Assembly: GCF_963378075.1 (NCBI RefSeq)
Contig: NZ_OY726394.1
Span: forward strand, 3,224,001-3,288,000
Length of the DNA stretch: 64,000 nucleotides
DNA from: Mycolicibacter sp. MU0083
GTDB taxonomy: Bacteria > Actinomycetota > Actinomycetes > Mycobacteriales > Mycobacteriaceae
Direction: 5' to 3'
Below are positions 53,001 to 59,886 of the stretch, one piece after another. Position 1 is the first letter of the stretch; every line of letters begins with the position of its first letter. Position numbers and translations under genes: made by a program. The notes below the pieces were generated by a model, which was given only the letters and a program-made list of their open reading frames with translations, was not told where the DNA came from and made no database searches.

Positions 53001-54348
53001 TCCCTGCACTCCCGTCGCCGCCGCTGCCGCCGTTGCCGCCGGCACCTGCCCGGCCGTTGTCGCCGTCGGCGGCGATCACCCCGTCCCCACCGGTTCCGCC
53101 CGCGCCGCCGAGGCCGGCGTCACCGCCGTTGCCGCCGTTCGCACCGTCGGTGCCGTCCGGATCGTCGACGTCGCCAGCTGCGCCCGCCGCACCGTCGGCC
53201 CCCGTACCGCCGTTGCCGCCGTTGCCGCCTGCGCCGCCCCTGCCGTCGGTGCCGGCAGTGCCGTCCGCACCCGATGTGCCGAACAGTGCCGCTCCGGCGC
53301 CCCCGGCACCGGCCTCGCCACCGCGCCCCCCGTCACCGCCGTGGCCACCGTTGGTACCGCTGCCGCCGTTGCCGTCGCCGCCACCGGCGAACGTTCCGTC
53401 CGCCCCGCTATACCCTGCCCCGCCGGTGCCACCGTCGCCGCCGGCTCCACCGTTGCCGCCCCGGCCCCCGTCGCCGAGCCACAGCGATCCCACGCCCCCC
53501 GCACCGCCCTTGCCGCCGGCGCTGCCGTTGCCGCCGTTGCCGCCGTCGGCGCCGGCGGACGTGGAGTTGCTACCCGCCGCACCGGACAGCCCGGCACCGC
53601 CGTTGCCGCCGTTGCCGCCGTTGCCGGCCGCGCCCATCCCGAAGAAGTCCTGGACATGGCCGGATCCGCCGCCGTCACCACCGTTACCGGCGACCAACAG
53701 CACGCCGTCGATGATGGCCGCGGCCCCACCGTCGCCCCCGCTACCGCCGTCACCCATCCATTCGCCGCCGGCACCGCCGGCCCCGCCGTCGGCGCCATAC
53801 CCGCCGGCACCGCCGTCACCACCGTTGCCCAGCCCGCCGGCCGCGCCGCCGTTACCGCCCGCGACTCCGGCTTCGGTGCTGTTCCAGCCCGCACCGCCGT
53901 CGCCGAAGAACAACCCGCCGCCTTCGCCATCGGGGTGTTCGGCTGTGCCGTCGGCACCGTCGCAGATGATCCCGCAGAAGCCGGGCAGCGTGAACGGCTC
54001 GAGCAGGTCGTTGATCACGTCGTTGACCTGGGAGCCGAACGGGCTGGCGATCCACGCTTCGAGCTGCGCGTGCAGGGGCAGCCACATGTCGGTGTGGAAC
54101 TGCTCGGCCAGGTTTCCGGCGTCGGCCGGCCAGGAGTAGACGCCGGAATCGGAGAGTCCTGTATCGGCGTCGAGGTCCAGGCCGAACCAGTCCAGGACGT
54201 CATCGAAACCGAAGTCGGCGGCCGCGGGAGGTAGCCCAGCAAATGGTGTGAGTCCGATTGCGAGGAAAGCCGCGACCGCGCCGCCAGTGCCCACTACGCG
54301 TCGAGAGGCAGTTCGCCGCCCGGAACCTGAACGCAACCGACGACTCAT
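47083..54348 (-). CDS. Giant secreted PGRS-repeat protein, PE domain absent
   Basis: 2421 residues. The start, MSRRLRSGSGRRTASRRVVG, plus a hydrophobic stretch to PPAAA at ~44 is a signal peptide, possibly Tat-like (two RR pairs). Residues ~45-140 form a non-repetitive N-terminal domain (DDVLDWFGLD, WIASPFGSQVNDVIND, LPGFCGIICDG with two Cys). From ~145 to the end it is GGxGG/GGAGGxGG PGRS repeat, likely calcium-binding, glycine over half of residues. No PE domain is present, so it is a PGRS protein of the non-PE type. Residues ~1102-1327 and ~1389-1614 are near-identical. Export route and function unknown. Confidence 0.85.
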   Translation of the reverse strand: MSRRLRSGSGRRTASRRVVGTGGAVAAFLAIGLTPFAGLPPAAADFGFDDVLDWFGLDLDADTGLSDSGVYSWPADAGNLAEQFHTDMWLPLHAQLEAWIASPFGSQVNDVINDLLEPFTLPGFCGIICDGADGTAEHPDGEGGGLFFGDGGAGWNSTEAGVAGGNGGAAGGLGNGGDGGAGGYGADGGAGGAGGEWMGDGGSGGDGGAAAIIDGVLLVAGNGGDGGGSGHVQDFFGMGAAGNGGNGGNGGAGLSGAAGSNSTSAGADGGNGGNGSAGGKGGAGGVGSLWLGDGGRGGNGGAGGDGGTGGAGYSGADGTFAGGGDGNGGSGTNGGHGGDGGRGGEAGAGGAGAALFGTSGADGTAGTDGRGGAGGNGGNGGTGADGAAGAAGDVDDPDGTDGANGGNGGDAGLGGAGGTGGDGVIAADGDNGRAGAGGNGGSGGDGSAGIAGTATDPNGTAGGQGGAGGNGGQGGEEADGVTRAADGNGGAGGTGGNGGAGYDPSTDPAAQPGTSGGAGGAGGDGGAGGLGASGGVGGNAGSGGRGGDGTTGLAGLAGTEAGDAGTDGGAGGNGGTGGDGGTGGNGGAATSVTGTAGANGDGGDGGAGGSAAAGGVGGDGAAGDATNRDGGSGGAAGDAGSAGSGGAGGAAGTGGASGTGQAGNAGADGTDPDPGDTRGGNGGAGFSSTTPGVAGGAGGAGGSGGTRGDGGDGGAGGDGGQDAAGGAGGTGGDGGSEAGNGGTGGAGGAGQGTGDGGDGGDGGDAGAVGDGGHGGDGGDGTGIGGSTGGHGGDGGDGGEESGDGGEAGDGGANGGSGGNGGDALGSGNGGDGGDGTAGATGADGVDAILPGAAGGAGLVGQAGGTGGAGGVGSGAGNHGGKGGSGATGGNGGDGGDGATGAAGSFLDGGTGDGGAGGAGGSGGAGGAGGSGGTGGQGINGATAGLQGDGGNGGDGGDAGVAADGGEAADGTADHHDGGNGGAGGALGAAGAGGAGGDGATAGAEGQDGAGPSGPQGNGGAAGDGYDAAADPTADAGTSGGNGGTGGDASALGTGGSGGNGGNGAAGARGDDGATDGADGDTGGSGGNGGNAGAGGTGGAGDGVDGVAGRGGAGGRGGDGAAGGVGAASTQVGVAGGAGQDGGAGGDGGAGGAGGLNADGSASGFDGVQGAGGDGGDGGVGGRGFDGGAGGVGAAGDDGVDGSATVASTAGTAGGVGLTGGAGSAGGVGGAGGAAGHGFTDGVQGLGGVGGVGGNGGRGGTGGVGGDGGDGYDAASDVSAVPGTDGGDGAVGGVGGAGGAGGAAGAGGAGGMGREGQAAAGASGTVGDQGAGGAGGNGGSGGDGAVGARGDDGATDGADGDTGGVGGAGGDAAAGGLGGLGAGGVRGDSGVDGVAGRGGAGGRGGDGAAGGVGAASTQVGVAGGAGQDGGAGGDGGAGGAGGLNADGSASGFDGVQGAGGDGGDGGVGGRGFDGGAGGVGAAGDDGVDGSATVASTAGTAGGVGLTGGAGSAGGVRGAGGAAGHGFTDGVQGLGGVGGVGGNGGRGGTGGVGGDGGDGYDAASDVSAVPGTDGGDGAVGGVGGAGGAGGAAGAGGAGGMGREGQAAAGASGTVGDQGAGGDGGTGGKGGNGAAGGTGEAGLDGDIGTPGTGTSINGGTGGTGHTGDQGLTGGKGGSGGQGGAAGTGSTRGNAGAGGQGGDGGTGGMGGTGGNGGNGGDGYDQVGTTGLSGGNGGIGGQGGAGGQGGVGGAAGTGGLDGDGLNPAASGTAGDTGEQGVGGNGGQGGAGGDGATGTTGNNGGTGNTGATGVVGNTTGGTGGVGGDGINGGTGGNGGTGGQGGAAGIGSTNGTVGDGGQGGNAGNGGQGGDGGRGGTGGTGYSPTAANGANGGDGGTGGVGGNAGHGGAAGTAGQGGLNGAGADQAASGTGGTAGGDGHAGVGGDGGTGGQGGQGTAGTTTQAAGTGGKGGTGGTGGLGGLETDNATRAQQGDGGTGGTGGTGGTGVAGADGANGPILGLLPAESGKAGGAAGGGGIGGTGGSGYNAGDGGVGGVGGTGGTGGDGGDALLGVAGLLGPGNGATGGAGGVGGIGGVAGTALGGTDGLNGAGGNGGVGGVGGDAGSTLAGVASTATAGTGGAGGVAGVGGGSGADQGAAGVGGTGGQGGQGSEGFIANALGGLGGDGGQGGAAADQAGSVGGTGGQGGSGGGGLVSGVAGGDGGKGGAGGAAADQTGSIGGTGGQGGTGADSVVGALGGTGGQGGTGGAAGDAAGSNGGTGGQGGTGGSAVVGALGAGDGGDGGTGGAAGSVAGSTGGTGGQGGDGGAGLANVIVGGDGGDGGDGGSGTAPGTVGGDGGLGGTAGPGLLNLLGGSGGDGGDGGDGGALGGTGGDGGTNSHGAAGDPGAGPSGQNGGAGGDGAPGGLL
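49505..50185 (-). repeat. Internal PGRS duplication, downstream copy
   Basis: 681 bases nearly identical to 50366-51046, period 861 bases (287 codons), in frame. One base difference seen: T49806 against C50667 (Gly to Arg). Codons inside favour GGT/GCT (CCACCA on this strand), unlike GGC-rich flanks. Confidence 0.85.
50366..51046 (-). repeat. Internal PGRS duplication, upstream copy
   Basis: Companion of 49505-50185. A further partial similarity extends past each copy (GARGDDGATDGADGDTGG appears on both sides), so the original duplicated unit may have been larger and later diverged at its edges. Confidence 0.85.
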
Positions 54349-54380
54349 ATGCCCATGCCTTCCTCGAAGTACGACGTGGG

Positions 54381-54400
54381 CGAGTGATCTAGATCACTCG
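54381..54400 (-). promoter_or_regulatory. Perfect 20-bp palindrome at the PGRS promoter
   Basis: CGAGTGATCT and AGATCACTCG are exact reverse complements. It sits just downstream of a promoter-like pair and upstream of the PGRS start at 54348, so a repressor bound there could block transcription. Confidence 0.65.
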
Positions 54401-54411
54401 TGCCTATGATC

Positions 54412-54440
54412 GTTATATAAGGCTGTGAACGTCATAGCAA
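54412..54440 (-). promoter_or_regulatory. Sigma70-like promoter for the PGRS gene
   Basis: Read on the minus strand: TTGCTA (54435-54440), 17-base spacer, TATAAC (54412-54417). Predicted start near 54405, about 55 bases above the start codon, followed directly by the palindrome. Confidence 0.55.
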
Positions 54441-54482
54441 TGTTTAATTTTTGACGCGGTGCACCAAAACGTCAGCAAATAC

Positions 54483-54519
54483 AAAAACGCACCCCGCAAT
54501 CGATGCGGGGTGCGTTTTT
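54483..54519. terminator. Bidirectional terminator ending the spc operon
   Basis: A 16-bp perfect stem: AAAAACGCACCCCGCA (54483-54498) and TGCGGGGTGCGTTTTT (54504-54519) with a 5-base loop. A/T tracts at both ends permit termination in either direction. It follows the rplO stop by 32 bases and separates it from the PGRS promoter. Confidence 0.9.
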
Positions 54520-54550
54520 CTAAACTAATGTCGACCTATGCAGACCGACT

Positions 54551-54991
54551 TCACAGCTCGGTGGCGGTGCCTCCGGCTGCGGTGATCTTGTCCCGGGCAC
54601 TGCCGCTGAACTTGTGCGCGGTGATGTCGGCCTTGACCGTCAGCTTGCCGTCGCCGAGCACCTTGACCAGGGTGTTCTTCCGAACCGCGCCCTTGGCCAC
54701 CAGCTCGTCGACACCGATGGTGCCGCCCTCCGGGAACAACCGGCTGATGTCGCCGACGTTGACGACCTCGTACTCGGTGCGGAACCGGTTGCGGAAGCCC
54801 TTCAGCTTGGGCAACCGCATGTGGATCGGCATCTGCCCACCCTCGAACCGGACCGGAACGTTCTTCCGGGCCTTGGTGCCCTTGGTGCCACGGCCCGCGG
54901 TCTTACCCTTGGAGCCCTCACCACGACCGACACGGGTCTTCTTGGTGTTCGACCCGGGCGCGGGGCGCAGGTCGTGCAACTTGATGGTCAT
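54551..54991 (-). CDS. rplO: 50S ribosomal protein L15
   Basis: 146 residues beginning [20 protein letters not shown], with the basic [19 protein letters not shown] stretch and C-terminal [18 protein letters not shown]. Last gene of the spc operon; start overlaps the rpmD stop by 4 bases. Confidence 0.97.
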   Translation of the reverse strand: MTIKLHDLRPAPGSNTKKTRVGRGEGSKGKTAGRGTKGTKARKNVPVRFEGGQMPIHMRLPKLKGFRNRFRTEYEVVNVGDISRLFPEGGTIGVDELVAKGAVRKNTLVKVLGDGKLTVKADITAHKFSGSARDKITAAGGTATEL

Positions 54992-55170
54992 TCGGCTTCC
55001 TCCACATGCACGAGGTGGTGAACGACCCGGATCAGACCACGGGTCTGCGGGTTGTCCTCACGCACCACCGATTGGCGGATCTTGCGCAGGCCCAAGGTAC
55101 GCAGGCTCTCGCGCTGCTTCCAGCGTGCACCGATGGTGCCGCGGACCTGCGTGATCTTCAGGTTTGCCAT
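54988..55170 (-). CDS. rpmD: 50S ribosomal protein L30
   Basis: 60 residues, [31 protein letters not shown], standard L30. ATG 55170 is used; a longer in-frame extension upstream is only shadow of rpsE. Confidence 0.95.
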   Translation of the reverse strand: MANLKITQVRGTIGARWKQRESLRTLGLRKIRQSVVREDNPQTRGLIRVVHHLVHVEEAE

Positions 55171-55172
55171 GG

Positions 55173-55865
55173 TTACGCCGTGCCTTCCCGCGCAGCACTG
55201 GCGGCCAGCGCTTCGCTCTCCCGGCGCGCCTTGAGCATCGCGGCCGGCGCCACATCTTCGATGGGCAGGCCACGACGGGCCGCCACCTCTTCGGGACGCT
55301 GCAGCATCTTCAGCGCGGCAACGGTGGCGTGCACCACGTTGATCGCGTTGTCGCTGCCCAGCGACTTGGACAGGATGTCGTGCACACCGGCGCATTCCAG
55401 CACGGCACGCACCGCGCCACCGGCGATCACACCGGTACCGGGGCTGGCCGGACGCAGGAACACCACACCGGCAGCGGCTTCACCCTGCACCGGATGGGTG
55501 ATGGTGCCACCGATCAGCGGCACCCGGAAGAAGCCCTTACGCGCCTCTTCGACACCCTTGGCGATCGCGGCGGGCACTTCCTTGGCCTTGCCGTAACCGA
55601 CGCCCACCAGGCCGTGACCGTCACCGACGATCACCAGCGCGGTAAAGCTGAACCGGCGGCCACCCTTGACCACCTTCGAAACCCGGTTGATCGCGACGAC
55701 GCGCTCCAGGTAGTTGCTCTTGTCGCCGTCGCGGTTGTCGCGGCCCCCGCGACCACCGTCGCGGCCACCACGGCCGCCCCGGTTGTCACGGTTGTCGCGG
55801 TTGTCGCTGCGGCTGCCCGTGTCGGGACCTGCCGAGGAGGCCCCTGTCGGCTGCTCCGCCATCAT
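55173..55865 (-). CDS. rpsE: 30S ribosomal protein S5
   Basis: 230 residues. The N-terminal ~60 are Gly/Arg/Asp/Asn repeats ([21 protein letters not shown]), an actinobacterial extension. The core has [33 protein letters not shown] and [19 protein letters not shown]5 acts in decoding fidelity and mRNA unwinding. Confidence 0.97.
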   Translation of the reverse strand: MMAEQPTGASSAGPDTGSRSDNRDNRDNRGGRGGRDGGRGGRDNRDGDKSNYLERVVAINRVSKVVKGGRRFSFTALVIVGDGHGLVGVGYGKAKEVPAAIAKGVEEARKGFFRVPLIGGTITHPVQGEAAAGVVFLRPASPGTGVIAGGAVRAVLECAGVHDILSKSLGSDNAINVVHATVAALKMLQRPEEVAARRGLPIEDVAPAAMLKARRESEALAASAAREGTA

Positions 55866-55896
55866 GCGGTCCTTCCAGTCATCTTCACGTCAGTCA

Positions 55897-56304
55897 TCAG
55901 AAGTTCAATCCGCCCTCGCGCGCAGCGTCGGCCAGTGCCGCGATCCGCCCGCCGTAGCTGTACCCGCCGCGGTCGAAGACCACGTCCGTAACACCGGCCG
56001 CCTTGGCACGCTCGGCGATCAGCTGACCGACCCGAACGCTGTGGGCCTTCTTGTCGCCGTCCACCGCCCGCACGTCCGCCTCGATCGACGAGGCGGCAGC
56101 CAGGGTGTGGCCGGCCAGGTCGTCCACCAGCTGCACGTGGATGTGCCGCGCGGAACGGTTGACCACCAGGCGCGGGCGCTCGGCGGTGCCGGACACCTTC
56201 TTGCGCAGCCGTGCATGACGACGAATCCGGTGAACGCGCCGCACCTCGGAGATGTTCTGCCCGACGGGCTTGCGGACCGTGGGGGCTGCTTGTGATTGCG
56301 CCAT
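55897..56304 (-). CDS. rplR: 50S ribosomal protein L18
   Basis: 135 residues, core [27 protein letters not shown] and [25 protein letters not shown]. Binds 5S rRNA with L5. Thirty-one bases before rpsE. Confidence 0.97.
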   Translation of the reverse strand: MAQSQAAPTVRKPVGQNISEVRRVHRIRRHARLRKKVSGTAERPRLVVNRSARHIHVQLVDDLAGHTLAAASSIEADVRAVDGDKKAHSVRVGQLIAERAKAAGVTDVVFDRGGYSYGGRIAALADAAREGGLNF

Positions 56305-56306
56305 GA

Positions 56307-56846
56307 CTACTTACCTGTCTTTCCGACCTTGCGGCGAACCTGCTCACCCTCGTAGCGCACGCCCTTGCCCTTGTAGGGGTCGGGACGGCGCAGACGGCGG
56401 ATGTTCGCCGAGATCTGACCGACCTTCTGCTTGTCGATGCCCGAGACCGAGAACTTGGTGGGCGTCTCCACCGCGAAGGTGATGCCCTCCGGAGCCTTGA
56501 TCAGCACCGGGTGGCTGTAGCCGAGCGCGAACTCCAGGTCACTGCCCTTGAGCGCGACACGGTAACCGACGCCGAAGATCTCCATCTTGCGGACGTAACC
56601 CTCGGACACACCGGTGACCAGGTTGGCCAGCAAGGTGCGGCTCAGGCCGTGCAGGGACCGGTTGCGCCGGTCGTCGTCGGGCCGGGTCACCACGATGGCG
56701 CCGTCCTCGTTGCGGGAGACACTCATGGGCTCGGCCACCGCCAGCTCCAGGGTGCCCTTGGGTCCCTTGACCGAAACGTTCTGACCATCGATGGTCACGT
56801 CGACCCCGGCGGGAACCGGGACCGGCTGCTTACCAATACGCGACAT
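56307..56846 (-). CDS. rplF: 50S ribosomal protein L6
   Basis: 179 residues, starting [17 protein letters not shown], with the C-terminal [20 protein letters not shown]. Two bases before rplR. Confidence 0.97.
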   Translation of the reverse strand: MSRIGKQPVPVPAGVDVTIDGQNVSVKGPKGTLELAVAEPMSVSRNEDGAIVVTRPDDDRRNRSLHGLSRTLLANLVTGVSEGYVRKMEIFGVGYRVALKGSDLEFALGYSHPVLIKAPEGITFAVETPTKFSVSGIDKQKVGQISANIRRLRRPDPYKGKGVRYEGEQVRRKVGKTGK

Positions 56847-56859
56847 GTCTGCTACTCCC

Positions 56860-57258
56860 TCACCACACGTACGCGAGGACTTCGCCGCCCACGCCCTGCC
56901 TGGCCGCCTGACGATCGGTCAGCAGACCCGAGGACGTGGAGATGATCGCCACGCCCAGGCCGCCGAGCACCCGAGGCAGGTTGGTCGACTTTGCGTAGAC
57001 CCGCAGGCCCGGCTTGGACACCCGGCGCAGACCGGCGAGACTGCGCTCCCGGTTCGGGCCGTACTTGAGGTTCACTACCAGCGCCTTGCCCACCCGGGCG
57101 TCTTCGACGTGGTAGTCGGTGATGTAACCCTCGCGCTTGAGGATCTCGGCGATGTTGGCCTTGATCTTCGAGTGCGGCAGGGTCACCTCGTCGTGGTACG
57201 CCGAGTTGGCGTTACGCAGACGGGTCAAGAAGTCCGCGATGGGATCCGTCATAGTCAT
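56860..57258 (-). CDS. rpsH: 30S ribosomal protein S8
   Basis: 132 residues, [25 protein letters not shown], ending with the conserved [26 protein letters not shown]. Binds 16S helix 21; in E. coli S8 represses its operon, possible here. Confidence 0.97.
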   Translation of the reverse strand: MTMTDPIADFLTRLRNANSAYHDEVTLPHSKIKANIAEILKREGYITDYHVEDARVGKALVVNLKYGPNRERSLAGLRRVSKPGLRVYAKSTNLPRVLGGLGVAIISTSSGLLTDRQAARQGVGGEVLAYVW

Positions 57259-57277
57259 TTAGGCTGCTCCTCCACCC

Positions 57278-57463
57278 TCACCAGCTGCTCTTCTGCACAC
57301 CGGGCAGCTCGCCGGCGTGCGCCATTTCGCGCAGGCAGATTCGGCACAGGCCGAACTTCCGGAGCACCGCGCGGGGGCGGCCGCACTTGTTGCAGCGGGT
57401 GTAGGCGCGCACCGCAAACTTGGGCTTGCGAGCCGCCTTGATAACCAACGCCTTCTTAGCCAT
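57278..57463 (-). CDS. rpsN: 30S ribosomal protein S14, zinc type
   Basis: 61 residues (type Z): [21 protein letters not shown] gives the four zinc cysteines, unlike the longer zinc-free S14 used under zinc limitation. Four bases before rplE stop boundary. Confidence 0.96.
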   Translation of the reverse strand: MAKKALVIKAARKPKFAVRAYTRCNKCGRPRAVLRKFGLCRICLREMAHAGELPGVQKSSW

Positions 57464-57467
57464 ATGG

Positions 57468-58031
57468 TCAGTTCTCCTTGAACGGAAAGCCGAGAGCCCG
57501 CAGCAGCGCTCGTCCTTCGTCGTCGTTGGTCGCCGAGGTGACGACGGTGATGTTCATCCCCCGCGGGCGGTCGATGGAGTCCACGTCGATCTCGTGGAAC
57601 ATCGACTGCTCGGCGAGGCCGAAGGTGTAGTTGCCGGAGCCGTCGAACTGCTTGGGCGAGAGCCCACGGAAGTCACGGATACGCGGCAGGGCGATCGCGG
57701 TGAGGCGGTCCAGGAACTCCCACATCCGGTCACCGCGCAGGGTGACCCGAGCGCCGATCGGCATCCCCTCACGCAGCTTGAACTGCGCGATGGACAGGCG
57801 GGCTTTGCGAATCTCCGGCTTCTGGCCGGTGATCGCAGCCAGGTCGCTGACCGCGTTGTTGATCAGCTTGGCGTCCCGGGCGGCTTCGCCGACGCCCATG
57901 TTCACCACGACCTTTACCACGCCCGGGATCTGCATCACGTTGGCGTAGTTGAACTCTTTGTTGAGCGCATCGCGGATCTCTTCGCGATACTTGACCTTCA
58001 GCCGAGGCTGGATCTTTTCTGCAGTCGTCAT
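57468..58031 (-). CDS. rplE: 50S ribosomal protein L5
   Basis: 187 residues, [23 protein letters not shown], with [16 protein letters not shown] and [19 protein letters not shown]. 5S rRNA-binding; spc operon. Confidence 0.97.
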   Translation of the reverse strand: MTTAEKIQPRLKVKYREEIRDALNKEFNYANVMQIPGVVKVVVNMGVGEAARDAKLINNAVSDLAAITGQKPEIRKARLSIAQFKLREGMPIGARVTLRGDRMWEFLDRLTAIALPRIRDFRGLSPKQFDGSGNYTFGLAEQSMFHEIDVDSIDRPRGMNITVVTSATNDDEGRALLRALGFPFKEN

Positions 58032-58033
58032 CT

Positions 58034-58351
58034 CTAGATGTCCTTGCCGTTGCGCTTGGAGACGCGAACCTTCTTGCCCGATTCGGCGTCCACGCGGTAA
58101 CCGATGCGGGTCGGCTGACCGTCGGAGTCGACGACCATCACGTTCGAGACGTGGATCGGCGCTTCCTGAGTGACGATCCCGCCCGAGGATGCACCGGCCT
58201 GGTTGGCCGAGTTCGCGACGTGCTTCTTGATCCGGTTGACGCCCTGGACCAGCACCCGGTTACGGGTGGGGAACGCCTGCAGGACCTTGCCCTTGGCACC
58301 CTTGTCCTTGCCGGCGATGACCAGGACGGTGTCGCCCTTGTGGACCTTCAT
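58034..58351 (-). CDS. rplX: 50S ribosomal protein L24
   Basis: 105 residues, [28 protein letters not shown] (KOW motif), ending [14 protein letters not shown]. Assembly initiator; immediately after rplN. Confidence 0.97.
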   Translation of the reverse strand: MKVHKGDTVLVIAGKDKGAKGKVLQAFPTRNRVLVQGVNRIKKHVANSANQAGASSGGIVTQEAPIHVSNVMVVDSDGQPTRIGYRVDAESGKKVRVSKRNGKDI

Positions 58352-58720
58352 CTACAACACCTCCGGTGCCAGCGACACGATCTTCATGAACTTCTTCTCG
58401 CGCAGCTCGCGGCCGACCGGCCCGAAGATACGAGTACCGCGCGGGTCGTTGTCGGCCTTGATGATCACGGCCGCGTTCTCGTCGAACTTGATGTAGCTTC
58501 CGTCGGCGCGGCGACGCTCCTTGGCGGTGCGCACCACGACGGCTTTGACGACATCACCCCGCTTGACGTTGCCGCCCGGGATGGCGTCCTTGACGGTTGC
58601 GACGATGACATCACCGATGCCGGCGTATCGCCGCGACGAGCCGCCGAGCACACGGATGCACAAGATCTCCTTGGCGCCCGTGTTGTCGGCGACCTTCAAC
58701 CGCGATTCCTGCTGAATCAC
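58352..58720 (-). CDS. rplN: 50S ribosomal protein L14
   Basis: 122 residues, [33 protein letters not shown] start 58720 with GAGGAG upstream. First gene of spc in this window. The ~290 bases above it include a repeat and lead to the FGE gene, so rplN has its own promoter, in contrast to genomes where rpsQ-rplN are adjacent. Confidence 0.97.
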   Translation of the reverse strand: MIQQESRLKVADNTGAKEILCIRVLGGSSRRYAGIGDVIVATVKDAIPGGNVKRGDVVKAVVVRTAKERRRADGSYIKFDENAAVIIKADNDPRGTRIFGPVGRELREKKFMKIVSLAPEVL

Positions 58721-58932
58721 CAGATCTCCTCAGTAATTGGAACGACCCGCGACATGACTGTTGACATGCCGGAATCTCCCCGGTCGTGCATGGTCTTCTT
58801 GTTCCCGATGAGCACGCAGGGCCAACTCACGCTGGCCGAGGTCTGCCCACAGCAACCCCTAGAGCTTAGGCGACACCGCCCCCAGCACCAAATCCGTGCA
58901 CTTCACCCCCCGCGAACGCGCGCGCCTCCTCC

Positions 58933-58992
58933 TCGCGAACGTGCGTGTCTGCACACGACACGCCGCGCCAAAACGTACAAGTGCGCACGCTC
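58933..58992. repeat. Dispersed nested palindromic element, copy C
   Basis: GCGTGTC-N7-GACACGC, then GTACAA and GTGCGCACGCTCG. The flanks CGAACGTGCG and CGCACGCTCG are complementary with one mismatch, giving two nested dyads. It lies between the FGE stop and rplN. Confidence 0.65.
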
Positions 58993-59009
58993 GGCAGGGC
59001 CCTCACCGA

Positions 59010-59882
59010 CTACCGATCCACCGCGCAGCGGAAACCGATATGGCTGGTGGCGGTGTCCTGCGACTGCGGCGACCGCGCCGCGGGCCGGTAGCGATGGCAG
59101 TACTCCGGCGCGCACAGGTGTGAACCGCCCTTGAGGGTCTGGGTGATGCGCGGATCGGCGGGGCCGGTCGGCGCGCAGCAGGCCTTCGGCGGTGCGGTCG
59201 GCCGGTGGTGCGCGGAGAATTCGGTGGTCGTCCATTCCCAGACGTTGCCGATCAGGTCGAGCAGCCCCCAGCCGTTGGGCGCAAAGGTACCTACCGGCGA
59301 CGTCCCGACCCAGCCCAGCGCACCCTCGTTGCGGTAGGGGAAGGCGCCCTGCCAGGTGTTGGCCATCAACACCCCGCCCGGCTTCTCCTCCTCACCCCAG
59401 GCGTAGGTCGTCGCAGCCCCGGCCCGTGCCGCGTACTCCCATTCGGCCTCGCTCGGTAGCCGTCGCCCGGCCCACCGGGCGTAGGCGGCGGCGTCGGGAT
59501 AGGCCACCTGCACCACCGGGTGATCCGGCTTGTCCTCGACGCCGCTGGCCGGGCCGTGCGGGTGTCGCCAACTGGCGCCGGGCACCCAGCGCCACCACCG
59601 GCGCCAATCGCGCAGATCCACCGGACCGTCGGTGGGGGTGAAGACCAGGGCGCCCGACTCGATCGGCTCCGCGGAGTAGACGTCGGGATCGAGTTCTTGT
59701 TCGGCGACGGTCAGATAACCTGTGGCGGCGACGAATTCGGCGTATTGGGCGTTGGTGACCGGATGCCGCTCCATCGCGAACGGCGCTACCGACGCGGTGT
59801 GGATCGGCGCCTCTTCGGGGTAGAAACTCGTCGACCCCATCCGGAAGATGCCTGCCGGCAGGTCGACGAGTTCCGTCAACAT
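59010..59882 (-). CDS. Formylglycine-generating enzyme
   Basis: Oxidises the sulfatase active-site cysteine to formylglycine. The 290-residue protein has GNVWEWTTTEF, GGSHLCAPEYCHRYRPAAR with the active pair Cys257 and Cys262, and RLPSEAEWEYAARAG. ATG 59882 lies 4 bases after the sulfatase stop, so the two are co-translated. Corresponds to M. tuberculosis Rv0712. Confidence 0.94.
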   Translation of the reverse strand: MLTELVDLPAGIFRMGSTSFYPEEAPIHTASVAPFAMERHPVTNAQYAEFVAATGYLTVAEQELDPDVYSAEPIESGALVFTPTDGPVDLRDWRRWWRWVPGASWRHPHGPASGVEDKPDHPVVQVAYPDAAAYARWAGRRLPSEAEWEYAARAGAATTYAWGEEEKPGGVLMANTWQGAFPYRNEGALGWVGTSPVGTFAPNGWGLLDLIGNVWEWTTTEFSAHHRPTAPPKACCAPTGPADPRITQTLKGGSHLCAPEYCHRYRPAARSPQSQDTATSHIGFRCAVDR

Positions 59883-59886
59883 GGTG

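Noticed and set aside
48544..54234. 1896-codon open frame on the + strand opposite the PGRS gene
   Set aside because: It is the antisense mirror of the Gly-rich repeat (Thr/Ala/Val-rich low complexity), with no start site or domain; a shadow of GC-rich repeats.
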